From contig OU015526.1 in NCBI GenBank assembly GCA_907165065.1, positions 70,517,723 to 70,581,722 on the forward strand: a stretch of DNA of 64,000 bases, in the 5' to 3' direction. The DNA is from Caprimulgus europaeus (lineage: Eukaryota; Chordata; Aves; Caprimulgiformes; Caprimulgidae). The notes beneath the pieces were generated by a model that was given only the letters and a program-made list of their open reading frames with translations, was not told the origin of the DNA and ran no database searches. Of this stretch, positions 38,880 through 50,624 are shown one piece after another. The number at the start of each line of letters is the position of its first letter. Position 1 is the first letter of the stretch. A program made the translations under genes and the position numbers.

Positions 38880-39390
38880 CAAAACTGTTGTCACTTATTG
38901 TCCCTGATGTTTATACCTGCATACTCCTGAGCACTAGGAGATATGACCCCACCTGTCTTGGCTGGAAACCAGATGCCCAGATGCTCAAGTCCAAGCAATC
39001 CACCCAGGTCTGTCCCTCAGATGCTGAGAAGCAAGAGGGTGCCGGCACCAAGCTCTGCTTACTGCCAACACCTTTGGGGCTGAGGGACCACCTCTGCCCA
39101 TTGCTGGAGCCCACTGGGATGCCTCTTCTTCCTGCGAGCATCAGGAATTCCTTGCTGCCTCCCTCCTGGGCACCCAGAAGACTGGCACAAGGCACACACA
39201 GTGCTCAGGACTTACAGACCAGCTGATGCAGGTGCCAATGACACCTGATGCTCTGACAGCCGTTCTCTGGGGTCTGCTCACCCAGACCCATCAGCCCTGT
39301 CCTAGCACTCATCTTAGTGCTCTCTGTAAGAGAGGGACTAGAAAGAACTCAATGTAAACTGAGGGGTAGGCATTGACACCCATTTTACCC
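38880..39390. other. GC-richer island of unknown nature with overlapping open frames
   Basis: This 500-bp patch is clearly richer in G and C than the surrounding sequence. It is open on + for 112 codons (38,888-39,226) and on - for 94 codons (38,911-39,195). Neither translation shows a domain I recognise, and open frames on both strands are expected in GC-rich DNA because stop codons are AT-rich. It could be a noncoding-RNA exon, an old degraded repeat or a locally high-GC unique sequence. Confidence 0.35.
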
Positions 39391-41589
39391 ATCCCTGTTA
39401 TCCAGCTAATGCTTACCATCATCTGGAAACAGCTAAGTTTATAGATAAATAGCCTTGATCTAATTGGTACATCTGTTCTCATTTTACTTGCAAGCTCAAA
39501 TGTGCACTTTAAAAAGTGTATTTAAATATCACACTCCAGCTCTTCTTTTCCTTCTGGAAGCACACAAATCCCCCAGTAGTACTTTTGTTTGTGTACACAG
39601 TTTCAGCTGTTGCTGCTGTTTTCCACATACCTTTACATATACACACACCTAAAGGACTGGTTATGTATTTAGTTAAATAGTCTTCTGATCCAAATTTATA
39701 TTTAGAATATGCACTGATAAGCTTTTATTTCCTTCCAGAGGTACTTTACAACAGATGAAATAGCTATATCATTTCATAAAAATCACTAAGTTCTTTTACT
39801 GACTTCAGAACGTGGTCTGTGGCCAACAGGGATAGATATCAATGCTGCAGAGCACTCCCAAGCCCCAGCATGTGTGCTGGCCATTTCTCAGCTCCTTGTC
39901 AGAACATATCCTGGACATGCACCAGCTCTACTTTTCTGGAAGGGCAACCACATGTGAATGATGGAAAGGAATCACAAAATGTGTAAGTAAGGTCCTTGCT
40001 CAAAATGATCAGTGTATGATGACATAGACTGCTCTGTGGCATGCATCTACCCTTAAGTCTTGGTGCCTTGGACTCTCCAAGACAACATTCATCATGCTGT
40101 ACTGTTGTACAACTGCTGTGCTAATTATAAAACTTACACAGCAAAACAAGACAGACTGAAGATGTACAGTTCAACTGAGTTAAGCTTCTGCATAGGTGAC
40201 CATCTGATTATTTTTGTTTGTCTCTATTATCACTATAGCAAACTGTAAATCTTAGGAAAAAAAACATTCTTATTTCATATTATAATCTTCGACATCTCTA
40301 GATTTCACCTATGCCTAAGAAAATCCAATAGTCACAGGAATGAAATGTTCCTAAAAGGCCAGTTTATATATATTTTTTTAATGGTTTATCCTTTCCCTTT
40401 ACATTACCCTAGTTGATCTGTGCTTATTAAAAATACCGGAAATCATAGTCTTAACGGCTATTCAGTCCTTCTCAGCGATAGGAAAGCAGGATTCAAGACA
40501 TTTGTATTTCTACAAGTATTCAGCTACATTATGTCTACCTGTAAGAATGTGTTGGGAAATCATTTGTTTCTTCCATTTACTTTCTAATGCACCCTTTTCA
40601 CAGGAGTTCTCAGATTTTACTTCCCTTGAACAAGAAATATATACCTTTACACATGTTTTGTTTTGTTTAGTTTTTTTTTTACTTTCTCTGCTCACCATTA
40701 TGGCATTGATGGTAAATAATTGCATTCTTTAGCTTTTCCTTATATTTACAGCATTAATAGGAGACTAGAAAGACCAGTAGCATCCAAATCTCTACAAAAT
40801 AAATGTGTACACTGGTATACAGAGCATGTTTCATCTGTGTGACTTTACCATTATACTGTTTATTCTCAGATGTTGACAGCTTTATTTAGTTCTAGTCATT
40901 TATATTTACAAAGGGATTAGAGGAATAGTATCTTCCAGGAGAGCAAGCATTCCACAGTCAAGAACCTGAGGCTTTATTTTTTCCCACACTTGTATTTAAA
41001 TTACACAGCCAAAATTTCTTGAGAGTTAGAAGACTGTCTTTCTTTGGAGCCTTTTTGTTCTTTTTTGCTTTGCTAAGAACATAAGCTTAAAAGTAGGGTA
41101 GTGAGGCTGCCCAGGGCAGGGTCACTTCTCAGGGGACACCAGACTTGTGTTGTTGCCCTGTGGAAGTTGGTCAGAATAGTCAGCTTAGGCGAAAAAAAAA
41201 TCTTTTAAACAGATAGACATCGATTCTGTGAAGGAAGCTCCCTCATTTTCTAAATGATAATTCAAAGTTAGTGCCTTTTATTGAACTGTTAAGTGAGAGA
41301 TTGTGGCTTTCTCACCTGTCCTACAATGATGGAGAAACCTGTGTGCAAATTTCTAGGCAACTTCTCCATAACACTATTGAAAAGTAGGTTTGAAAGACAG
41401 ATGCAGTGTCATTTATTTGCAATGGGCAACATCAAATTAATATGTATCTGAATGATCTTGCAGCTCTTTAGTCAAGGGTCTCCATGAGCTTCCAGAGTAG
41501 ATTGTTCCTGCTCAAAAATTTACTGATGTTACCGAATTTGACTCTTACTATGTCTGCGATCTTTTTTTCTGCTAAGGATCCCTTTTTTG
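39391..41589. other. Unique AT-rich sequence, no gene seen
   Basis: Nothing recognised. Open frames of 62-76 codons lack domains. The segment near 41,100-41,170 is locally GC-richer and superficially CR1-like ('ctgcccagggcaggg') but does not continue as CR1. Confidence 0.4.
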
Positions 41590-41802
41590 ATATTAGGAAG
41601 AATCTCTGAAAGGGTTACTGGGCATTAGACAGGTTGCCCAGGGCAGTGGTGGAGTCTCCATCCCTGGAGGGATTGAAGAGTCATCTAGACATAGTGATTA
41701 GGGACATGGTTTAGTCGCGGACTTGTCAGCATTAGGTTAATGATTAGACTTGATGCTCTTAAAGGTCTCCTCCAATCTAGGCAATTCTGTGACTCTGTGA
41801 CA
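41590..41802 (+). mobile_element. CR1 LINE 3' end, sense, about 210 bp
   Basis: It opens with 'tattaggaagaatctctga', equivalent to the end of ORF2 in CR1. It continues with 'gggcagtggtggagtctcca' and 'ccctggagggattgaag', and ends in two near-identical octamers (attctgtg at 41,784 and actctgtg at 41,792). It is strongly 5'-truncated and non-coding. Confidence 0.93.
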
Positions 41803-43079
41803 CTAATTCCACAGCATATGAGTTCTTTCTGAATAAGACAGAAGAACACACTAACAGTAATACAGGTGTATAGGATACCTCAGTACAATAACAGGTTTTT
41901 TTGGGGTAAGTGTTCTTTTCTGAAAAGACTTCAGTAATTGTGGTGGGTCTTATTGTAGTCTTTTCTACCTTTTTTTTTTTTCTTTTTAAAAAATGCATGA
42001 TCTTGTTTCTGAAAAGTTGATAAAATATTGCAGGATGTGCCATATGCTTGCAATCACTGAATATACAACCAAGGAAATGTAAATACTGTGCAATGTCTGG
42101 TACCCCATAAATTTCCCTCCCCAGCCCAAGCATCACATAGCTTCAAAGAGATCAAGTTACAGAGCTCTTTCAAAGGTACGTATAATTTACACAATTCTGA
42201 TGAACTCAACAGTATCAAGAAACAGTTTTGAAAAGTCTGCAATTGCTTAAAGAAATGTCAAGAGTTTTGTCTCATGGCAAAGGAAAGCAAAAGGAACTTT
42301 ATAAAAGATAGAAAAAACTTGTTGGACTAAACCAAGACAAGGTTTGAGTTTGGCCTGTTCTACATCACCTATACATTATTGAAGAAACAAACCCTAAGTA
42401 ATGGTCAGAAATACACTTGACTTAATTCTGTGCTATAATTGTGAGGAGACACAAATAATGGAATTATTAGTCTCCTTTAACTCCTTTAATACACGGACAC
42501 TAACACAAATTAAGTGATTAAAAAAAATCCCTATGTCATACAAACGGCAAAGAAGTGTCTTCTAGTTTGTAACAGAAAGTATTTGTAGAAATAGAAAGGA
42601 GAAGGAAGATTTAACATCAGTAACAGTGGATTTGTCATTTTTAGCCTAACAACAGAATGGTTATTAAACATTTTAGTCAATAAAACATAATTGTTGATAA
42701 CCAATCTTTGACATATGTACAGGGTTGTGTCTGTGTGTGTTTGTACACATATTCAACTATACATAGTTGTAGATTACTTTGATATTTGCCAGTTTACCAG
42801 TTTAGTTTTTGACTGCATTTGATATTTTAAAATACAAACTGGTTTTATATAACTTCATGAACAGTCATTCTACCAAATCAGGTCCATTTACTCACAAGAC
42901 ATTTTAGTGACTATCTGGCAAATATATTACTGCTCAAAAACCAAAAAGCTACAGGGAACCAGGAGTGGATCACAATAAGACAAAATAGGTGTGCCAAGTG
43001 ACAGACACATTTTGAAGAGCAGGTTGTGTCAGTGTCTCTCACTTTTGATATTCAACCCACTCTATTCTTCCTAATTACA
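41803..43079. other. Unique AT-rich sequence, no gene seen
   Basis: It includes a T-rich patch at 41,971-41,987 and a short GT patch at 42,725-42,741. No repeat family or coding segment recognised. Confidence 0.4.
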
Positions 43080-43190
43080 CAGTGCCAGCTGTCAACTGTC
43101 ACTAACCCAAGCAGCAAATGGCTTACTGTGTAATTAATGAAAGTTGTCTGTTTAATTGCAGCAAAGATCTAATTTGAAAAAAAAAAAAAG
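43080..43190. promoter_or_regulatory. Candidate regulatory block with E-box, paired MEIS/TGIF-like sites and homeodomain core
   Basis: CAGCTG at 43,086-43,091 overlaps the first of two CTGTCA words (43,089-43,094 and 43,096-43,101). These are followed by taattaatga (43,131-43,140) and tttaattgca. This mix of an E-box, TALE-homeodomain sites and TAATTA cores is common in vertebrate developmental enhancers. No repeat or open frame accounts for the block. Evidence is motif-level only. Confidence 0.3.
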
Positions 43191-44929
43191 GAATGTTGAA
43201 AGTTAGGGTGTTCTGGGAGGATTTTCCTCTTGTTCTGATTTGACAACTTCATCAAGCTACATCCAAGGAACAACAGTCCCAGGTTATCCCCCCGCCCCGC
43301 TTCAAATCCCATTCCTTCAAAGAGGAGTAGGAGCTCAGGTTTGCAGGTGGTGTAAATCCATGTAGCAATACTGATGATTTGGCTGATTATCTAGCATGAA
43401 CTTCTGTGAAAGTCCATTTTTTCCAAATCATTACTGGTATAAAATATTTTCTGCTGTTGGCAAAAGATTCTACTTAGGAACTTCAGAAATAAAATAAAGG
43501 GTACTTTGGCAAGTTCTGATGTGATTTCATAATTGAGAAATATGTCAAATATGAAGAGAAGAGTTGAAGCAGTAGCTGAAAGGTAAGATTTGAAAGTATT
43601 TTCTCTGTCTCTTCCTTGACTAAAAAGAAAGACATATTAGAAAACTGTATAGTGTGTACCATTCCTCTCCGAAGTGCCTGATTAAGAAGACATAAATCCA
43701 TGTGAGCACGTTATGTCTGGTGTGAACCAGACAGTTGTTCTACAGTCTCTGCAACTCTTTTAAGCCTTCCAGGTTTCATACAGAACATACTTCTTCCTGA
43801 GAGAAGAGTTTTAAAAGCTAGTTAAAGGGTAAAATTATTAAAAGAGGACAGATGAATTCCTAGAGCATTTTGTAAGCGTGTTGGTATATTTCCTTTGTGT
43901 TTGATGATCAGTTACACATACACACACTGGAACAATTTTTGACGTGAATCTATCCTAAGCAGTAGTTTGTACGTGGGTATGCATGCCTCAGTGTTTCAAA
44001 CATAGATCTCATTTGCTAATACAAGGATCATGTTCATTAGAATGTAATTACAAGACGATATGCATCTACTCAGAGAAACATCACAAACTATTTTTCCTTG
44101 TCTTGATTTTACTATACCAGAGTAAAAAAAAGACACTGAGGTCTCTCAAATACATCAATTACATTTGTCTCATTAGGTTTGGGAAAACTACCTGCTAGGT
44201 TTGCAAAGGTTAGGAAGGAAGAGAGATGCCAGAAGTAGCATGGGCAACACACAAGGAAGACGACATAACTGACACACACATGGGTAGAAGCCTTTAAGGG
44301 ATAGAGGCTGCATCAAGCAGTTATATACAACTCGGCATTTCTCTGGGCTACGTTATGGGTAGACCAAAGGATAGAAAAAAAATTCACTGGTCTTTGGTTG
44401 GAGGGTTATGCAATATACCAATGCTAATGTTGGTGGAGAAAGAGCAGGTAAGAGAGCACCCGGTCTACATACAGCAATAGCATAAGAGCGGGGAATGGCA
44501 AAGTTTTGTTCACGTTCATAACAATAAGGTGCTAGAAAGACTTGAGTTAGGAGGAGTGTGGGATGAAATACTATAGATTTTAAGGCAATAGAAACACTAT
44601 TATTAGAAATTTGTGTGACTTGAAAATAGGTTTTTGGGAAAGTAATGAAACAGAACAACAGGCAGAGCCTCAGTTATTCCTTTTATACGCTATTGTTAAT
44701 TTTTTTTACTTTACCACTAAAGCAATTATCACATGTAAGATATCACAAATGGAAAGAAGGAATATCCAGTTAGACAAAGTGATGATGTTTAGGAGTAGAT
44801 AAACTCTCCCCTGACATTACTGTAATTATTATTTTACACTACCATTATATCAGTTTTTTTCATTTCTTTTCTTTCCCCTCAATCAGTTTCAAACCTGTCA
44901 TTTAAAAGTGTGTAAGCCTTTTTACAGAA
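43191..44929. other. Unique AT-rich sequence, no gene seen
   Basis: A short C-rich patch (ccccccgccccgc) lies at about 43,288-43,301. Open frames up to 101 codons (44,353-44,658, minus) have no domain. No repeat family recognised. Confidence 0.4.
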
Positions 44930-45260
44930 ACAAAGTCGTCCTCGTTCATGTGCTGGTTAAGCTGCTCATTTGCATAGCATACCATTTCAAACATGATTTA
45001 TGAGTAAAATGCACACTTTAATGAATTGCCTTATTTCTAAATTTATAAGCTTGGGTTGATGGAAGGGTTTTTGTGTTAATGTTTTACGAATCTTATTGCC
45101 TTATACGTGCAGAACAGTAGGCGTTAATCAATATGGTTTGCTTAGTTACACAGACTCCCAATTGTCCAAGCACTGGGGCAGGCAGCAGCTTTTTAGCTTC
45201 AGCCTTAACTGCCTGCTGCAGAACAGCACCTGAGATGAGCCAGGACTGGTGTCACCCCCC
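44930..45260. promoter_or_regulatory. Candidate conserved noncoding element with POU octamer
   Basis: The block contains an exact ATTTGCAT octamer (44,968-44,975), the core site for POU factors, and atgatttatgag nearby, a HOX-like word. Further on are several ATTA/TAAT cores and a bracket of 'gcaggcagcagc' and 'gcctgctgcag'. The texture is typical of long conserved enhancers: balanced composition, few homopolymers and no repeat or open frame. Nothing in a single sequence can prove conservation. Confidence 0.3.
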
Positions 45261-46564
45261 GCCATCTCCTCACATTCAAAGCAAAATATGATAATAAGGC
45301 AGCACAATTTGGATGGACACTTTTGCTCTTGCTCTGTAATTCCAATTTAAACCATGCCTTTTTATCTTAAACCCAGGGTTGTGGAAGCAGAGGACAAAGC
45401 TGCTCCCCACCATCCCCACGCTCATCTCCTACACTGGGACAATCTTAATGCTAAACCTGCTTCCATGGCACTGTATGAGCAGCTCTTTGAACATATCAAC
45501 ATTTTACACACATTGTAAATTCGGGAATTAGAAAAATAAGTTAATTTAAAATGTGCTTCAGTTTGTGCCAATGTTGTTAATGTCACCCTGAAACAATTCC
45601 CACCCTTGACGCACACTCTTCAAGTATTTACTGTTTATCTGAGAGATTCAAGATTGTCATTACTCAGAAAGCATTTCTTTACAAGGAAATCCAAACTTTC
45701 CCAGTTATTTTGTTACTGCAACAGATTTGAAAACCAAGGAAGACTGGTATGAAATTAAATCTAAGATCAATTTGCTATTTTATGCAGAGAGGTAGAACCA
45801 GATGAACAATGTTGAACTCAACAATAAAAAAAAAAATAATTTTGCTTTACAGTCTGCTATTCAACAATCTTCCACTTAGTCAAAGAAAATCTGCAGAGCT
45901 TCATCGCTGGACTAGTATTACAGTGGTTACCAACAAAGCACTGAAACCAGGTGTATTCCAAAACCTGCTGCAGACTATAGAAGCCTTTCTGAGAACTGGT
46001 GAACTGCAGCTTAGACATATAACCTATGTGACAGAAAATATAAACAGTGAAATATAAACAAATAAGCCTCTCCAAAACATACAGCCAACCATGAGACTTT
46101 CCAGGGGACTGGGAAAGCCATCTCAAACAGCATCAAGTTTTCCTAGCAATTATTGTATCACCAGACACTAATCTGCCAGTAAGGAATCATTAAAGCTTTG
46201 CCAATCTTCCTCTTTCTCTTTTCCCCACTCACAGGCACCAAACAAATCCTTTCGTGGATTTTACTTTTCAGAATTTCCTATTCTTTAAAAAAAGAAACAA
46301 ACTACCCAACCAACCACAGCAGAAATAGTATAACTAAATTCACAAGATGGTATTAAAAATGTTTGTTAAATTTATGAGGTCTAAGAAGTTATTTACACTA
46401 ATTTCTGTCAGTAAACTTTGAATGATTCTACAGTTATATTTCCTAGAACTTACAATTTTTTTTTATGTTTCTCCTAACCATATTGGAACACAAAAATTTT
46501 GAAGTATAAAAATACTGAATATGACCATTAAGTTTTCATTCTGAATCTCAAAACAGAAAGGTGT
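45261..46564. other. Unique sequence, one possible degraded coding fragment, otherwise nothing
   Basis: An 82-codon open frame at 45,809-46,057 has a protein-like second half (the residues around LHRWTSITVVTNKALKPG) that I cannot assign to any family. It follows an acceptor-like 'ttttgctttacag' at 45,840-45,852. The rest shows no repeat or gene. Confidence 0.35.
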
Positions 46565-46625
46565 CCATAAAAAAAAAAATAAAAAAAATAAAAATAAAAA
46601 AAAATATATATATATATGTATATAT
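46565..46625 (+). repeat. A-rich and (TA)n compound low-complexity tract
   Basis: A runs interrupted by single T residues run into about eight TA units and a tatctatctc tail. Simple repeat. Confidence 0.9.
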
Positions 46626-48344
46626 CTATCTCTCAAGTGATTGATTAGGAAAAGAAAGATTTGGAATTCCAAAATAGACTAATAATTATCATTAACTTTT
46701 ATAGTCTTCTAATAATCAAAACACGAAGAGATTCAATGCTGGAACCACAAAACACTACAGTATTTCAATCCTTACAGAATAATTACCATATTTAAGTATA
46801 TAATCAGACTTTGCTCATTTACAAATCAGAAAGCAGTAGAGAAAGATGGGGCTCACTTCTGTTTCTTATTAGAGTCTTTTTGTGCCATTGTGTCAAAGGC
46901 AAAGAAAGTAAAATCCAGTAGATAGGGGTCTCCAGGGAGCACAACAAGTCAAGGATTTTCTGATCAAAGTTTTTCCCATAAAAATTGAATTGCCTGAAGG
47001 AATGTATGAACCAGTTTAGATGAGAAGACCATTTCTGGCTCAAAGAGGAAAAGAGGGAGAAAAAGCCCATTTTTTCTTACCTCCAAATAAGTAAAATCTG
47101 TAAAAATTAGAGCACTTAAATGCAACACAACATGCCTCACCAAACTTCATGTCAGAAATTCGTCCTAGTCACTGAGATGCAAAGTAAGCTTGATTGGTTT
47201 TGGGGGGAAATAGATTTAAAACAAAGAGCAGAGAAGAAAGTAAGTGTCATCTAAGAAAGTCAACTGCCTGGTGGTCATTGTGCTCACCTTAGATGTGAAA
47301 AATGAAGTCTACAGTCTACCTAATCAAAATACAGTCACTCCTTTAAAGTTGAAGTGTGTGTCCCGCTAGCTTAGGTAGTGGCTATCCTAATAGAAATAAG
47401 AACTGGTATCTTGTTTTTAATGAAAAAAAAAATAATTGAGATTTTCTCAGTGCAACAACAACAACGTCTTGAAAAGCACCAGCAAACAAGAACACCTAAA
47501 ACCCCACTTTTCCACAGTCACTGATATGAATACCCAGTGCAAGGCCAATCATACTAGTGACAACACAAGTTCTACAGAACATACTTACAATTCATATTAG
47601 AGTGGTGATTTGGCTACAGACTTTAAGGCTGGTTTTGTGCAAGGCAAAACAAATGTTGTTGTCATTTTGTTTTGTAAGAGTGCAGGAAGGAAGGGACTGA
47701 AGCACCAGGGTAAGTATCTGTTGCTCAGAGCATCACCCCACACACCAAACCGGTTTCCTCTGATGAATCCAAGGTCCACATTAGGGGAAAACACAAACAA
47801 ACAAAAAAACCCCAAACAATTTCACTACAACCAGGTGCTTATTTGTTTTTCTCTCACTAAGTGCAGAAGACCGAGACATGGAGATGCTTTTAAACATGGC
47901 AGCCTTGATTTCATTCTTCCCTCCTTTGCTGGGCCAGGCCAAACTGCTGAAAGCCAAGCTATGGCCACCTCTGCATTGGCATAAATGGAGAGCAAAATCA
48001 GAGTAGTGAGTAGAGATGTCTGAATAACAGACTCAGACGTAGTCTGGTTATCATCCTATTTCTTTAACTAGCCTAATTAGAGTAAAGAATTCAATCTGGA
48101 AAGTACATTTTTAATAAAAATATACTGAGGTGCACTACATTCTACTTGAAAATGCTTCAGATGCTCGATTATACTTTACAGATCTGTGAAACAAGAACAG
48201 ATAAGGCTTGTCTGTGGAAGGGTGTTATGTAAAGCATTTTCTTTTCTCTAGATTAGCACAAAGAACAGGATTAAAAGCAGTTCCAAAATGAACCAGGATG
48301 TGCACAAAGCTGTCATTTCCATAGCCAGTATCACATTAAACCTC
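46626..48344. other. Unique sequence, no gene confirmed
   Basis: The 47,600-47,990 segment is somewhat richer in GC. It holds an exact donor-like cag-ggtaagt at about 47,707-47,714 and an acceptor-like pyrimidine tract plus cag at about 47,846-47,866. No coding frame joins across them. Nothing else recognised. Confidence 0.4.
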
Positions 48345-48369
48345 ACCCAGGGAAATATTTACCCTGGGT
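48345..48369 (+). repeat. Near-perfect short palindrome beside the LTR fragment
   Basis: The arms acccaggg and ccctgggt are exact reverse complements and enclose aaatattta, itself nearly palindromic. It lies about 45 bp before the LTR fragment, separated from it by GT-rich sequence. Confidence 0.75.
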
Positions 48370-48412
48370 TTTGTGTGTATGTGTAGTGTTGTGTGTGTGG
48401 TTGGTTGGTGGG

Positions 48413-48676
48413 TGTGTTGGGTTTGGGAGGAGGCGTGGTTTTTTGGTAGTGGGGGAAGGGCCACCTTGTGAAAGCGAAAAGCTTCCCTGGTAGAGACCCC
48501 CCAGCCCAGGCACAATGAGCACTAGAGAAACGCCTCTGTAAATCCATCTTGGTGAGGGGAAGGACTGTCCTGAACAGAAGAGGGTGTGGTACCCGGAGGT
48601 ACCTGGAGGAGAGGCCCTTGACCTGAACAAAAGATTACCATCAGCCTAAACAAAGGACAGAGAGACAGCGAGCTTC
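48413..48676 (+). mobile_element. 5' fragment of the same LTR family as at 1,634
   Basis: It begins tgtgttggg and follows the 1,634-1,900 segment in order: the G/T-rich start with 'ttttttggtagtggggg', the 'cttgtgaaagc' stretch, 'gcctctgtaaatccat', a long identical 'ggggaaggactgtcct...' block and 'catcagcctaaacaaagga'. Similarity to the first copy stops near 48,670, and the remaining two thirds of the LTR are absent. I found no duplicate of the upstream gtggg after it, so this is a truncated copy, not a complete solo LTR, unless it represents a shorter subfamily ending further right. A GT-rich tract (48,370-48,412) leads into it. Confidence 0.85.
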
Positions 48677-49384
48677 TTTGCCAGAGGAAAATTCAGAATG
48701 AATTTCTACTTAGTGAGAGATATACATGACATGCCCTAAGTACAGCTCTCGTCCCAGCAGAGCTGTCCCCTTTCTTTGTTGTACCCAATAAATGAGATTT
48801 ACTGTTGTACATACATTTTATAAAATCTTCAGAACAAACATCCAGCTGAGCAGCTAATTTAACAGACAAATATAGTATTTTATATAAATTTTCTTCTCTT
48901 TTGACTCTACCCATAACAGTTCAACCAGAAGACTAAAGCACCAAAATTTTCCTTTATTAGAGTACTCGCTGACGTCAAGTAAATTGTCATGCTTAATGAC
49001 AAAATCCATAGGGAACCAAAATCACTACATGGGAGAAATCCCTCTACAAAGAAGCTTTAGCTGAAGACTAAAGCAGCTCACATTACTCTACTTAGTAAAC
49101 TACTAATGTTAAAACCCTTAAAATGTGTCAGCACAGTGGTACATTACACAAGTTTCCTCACAAGAACTTTTTCAAGCTGAGTTTCTCCAACATTGGTACT
49201 GTTTATAATCTTTTTAAAGGAAGCATATTGTTAAAAAAAACCCATTTCAACACCCAGAGTCTTTAATTTTAAGTAGATATTTATATTTCACCAGATTAAA
49301 GTTGGAGTTGAAATGTGCATAATAAGCTTATTTACTTTAAGTCATCTTATTTTAACAATATTGAAGAATTTTTTACCATTACTC
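48677..49384. other. Unique sequence, possibly including further unassigned LTR sequence at its start
   Basis: The first 120 bp (to about 48,810) contain 'cagagctgtcccctttcttt' and an aataaa at 48,787-48,792, which would suit an LTR 3' region of another subfamily. I cannot confirm that. No gene seen. Confidence 0.35.
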
Positions 49385-49408
49385 TTTTTTTTTTTTTTTT
49401 TTTTTTTT
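49385..49408 (+). repeat. T homopolymer, 24 bases
   Basis: An uninterrupted T run about 40 bp before an antisense CR1 3' end. Simple repeat. Confidence 0.9.
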
Positions 49409-49445
49409 CAACTATAACTCTTTCAAAAAAAACCCCCAAACAAAC

Positions 49446-49521
49446 AGAATCACAGAATGGTAGGGGTTGGAAGGCACCTCAGAAGATCACCTAGTCCAAC
49501 TCCCCTGCCAAAGCAGGTTCC
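49446..49521 (-). mobile_element. CR1 LINE 3' terminal fragment, antisense, about 75 bp
   Basis: The text 'agaatcacagaatgg', 'ggttggaaggcacctc' and 'atcacctagtccaac' is the standard antisense CR1 3' terminus. Only the last part of the element was inserted or kept. No coding content. Confidence 0.92.
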
Positions 49522-50240
49522 TTCCAAACACCTTTTTCTTCCCTCTTTTGCTATCTTAGTCTGAAAAGATCTGATTCACTAATATTTCTGACTATGTAAA
49601 ATCCTTGTCAAACATTGAAGGGAATAATGAAATTACTCTTTGTAAAATGTCGTTTTCATATACTTTAAATTCTTTTGGTATTTACAAGTATATAAATGTT
49701 CTTCATAATCCACGGTGCAATGGTAGGAAGCTACTGAGGTGATAATTTTGATAGTGTACCTGGTTAAACTGAAGAGAAGCATTTTGACAGGGAAGTTTGG
49801 TTTTGCAGTTCTATGGGTAAAGCAGATGCACAAGTAGCAGGACTAAGGGAAGACTTTGATCTTGCCTACCTTTCATGTATAATTGACAGTTGTAATTTGG
49901 ACTCAGGGATGACAGAAAAGCAGCTGAGAAATTCTTTGAGATGCCTGTGCACAGAGAAGCAACATATGCTTGACACAAGCAGAAAGGAAAATATAAACCC
50001 TGAAGAATCAGTATTGCTGAACACAAATGCTACACAGCACAGCAGCCATACATGAAAGAGTAGCCCAGACAGTCCTCAACAGCACAACTGTCCTTTGGTC
50101 AGGCTGTGGGTTAGCATGTTCACCCACAGTAGGTAAAGGTCACACAAGTATTTGGCTGAGAAACATCCAGTAGCAGAGGAATTGTGATGGGTTTCTTGAC
50201 AGAAGGCAGGAACAGAGCACAGAGAGAGGGTACAGCAGGA
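49522..50240. other. Unique sequence, no gene seen
   Basis: Two overlapping open frames at 49,811-50,055 on opposite strands (71 and 80 codons) have no known domain. No repeat recognised. Confidence 0.4.
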
Positions 50241-50624
50241 GAATCACAGAATCACAGAATGTGAGGGATTGGAAGGGACCTCGAAAGATCATCTAGTCCA
50301 ATCCCCCTGTCAGAGCAGGAACACCCACACGAGATCACACAGGAAGGCGTCTATGCGGGTTTTGAATGTCTCCAGAGAAGAAGACTCCACAACCTCCCTG
50401 GGCAGCCTGTCTCAGTGCTCTGTCACCCTTACTGTAAAGAAGTTTCTTCTGAAGTTTAAGTGGAACCTCCTGTGTTCCAGCTTACACCCATTGCCCCTTG
50501 TTGTACCATTGGACATCACTGAGAAGCGTCTGGCTCCATCCTCATGACACTCACCCTTTATATATTTATAAACATTAATGAGGTCACCCCTCAGTCTCCT
50601 CTCCTCCAAGCTAAAGAGACCCAG
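50241..50624 (-). mobile_element. CR1 LINE 3' end, antisense, about 385 bp
   Basis: It starts with 'gaatcacagaatcacagaa', the terminal direct repeats, followed by the full 3' untranslated text. The minus strand of 50,412-50,609 is open for 65 codons and encodes the ORF2 C-terminal region ([29 protein letters not shown]). It is 5'-truncated near 'ctaaagagacccag'. It is better preserved than the copies at 24.4 and 26.0 kb. Confidence 0.94.

Noticed and set aside
41100..41170. CR1-like text (ctgcccagggcaggg)
   Set aside because: Only one short phrase resembles CR1 and the surrounding order of words does not match.
47600..47990. Possible mini-intron with donor cag-ggtaagt near 47,707 and acceptor near 47,866
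   Set aside because: Single splice-like words occur often by chance, and no coding frame joins across the supposed intron.
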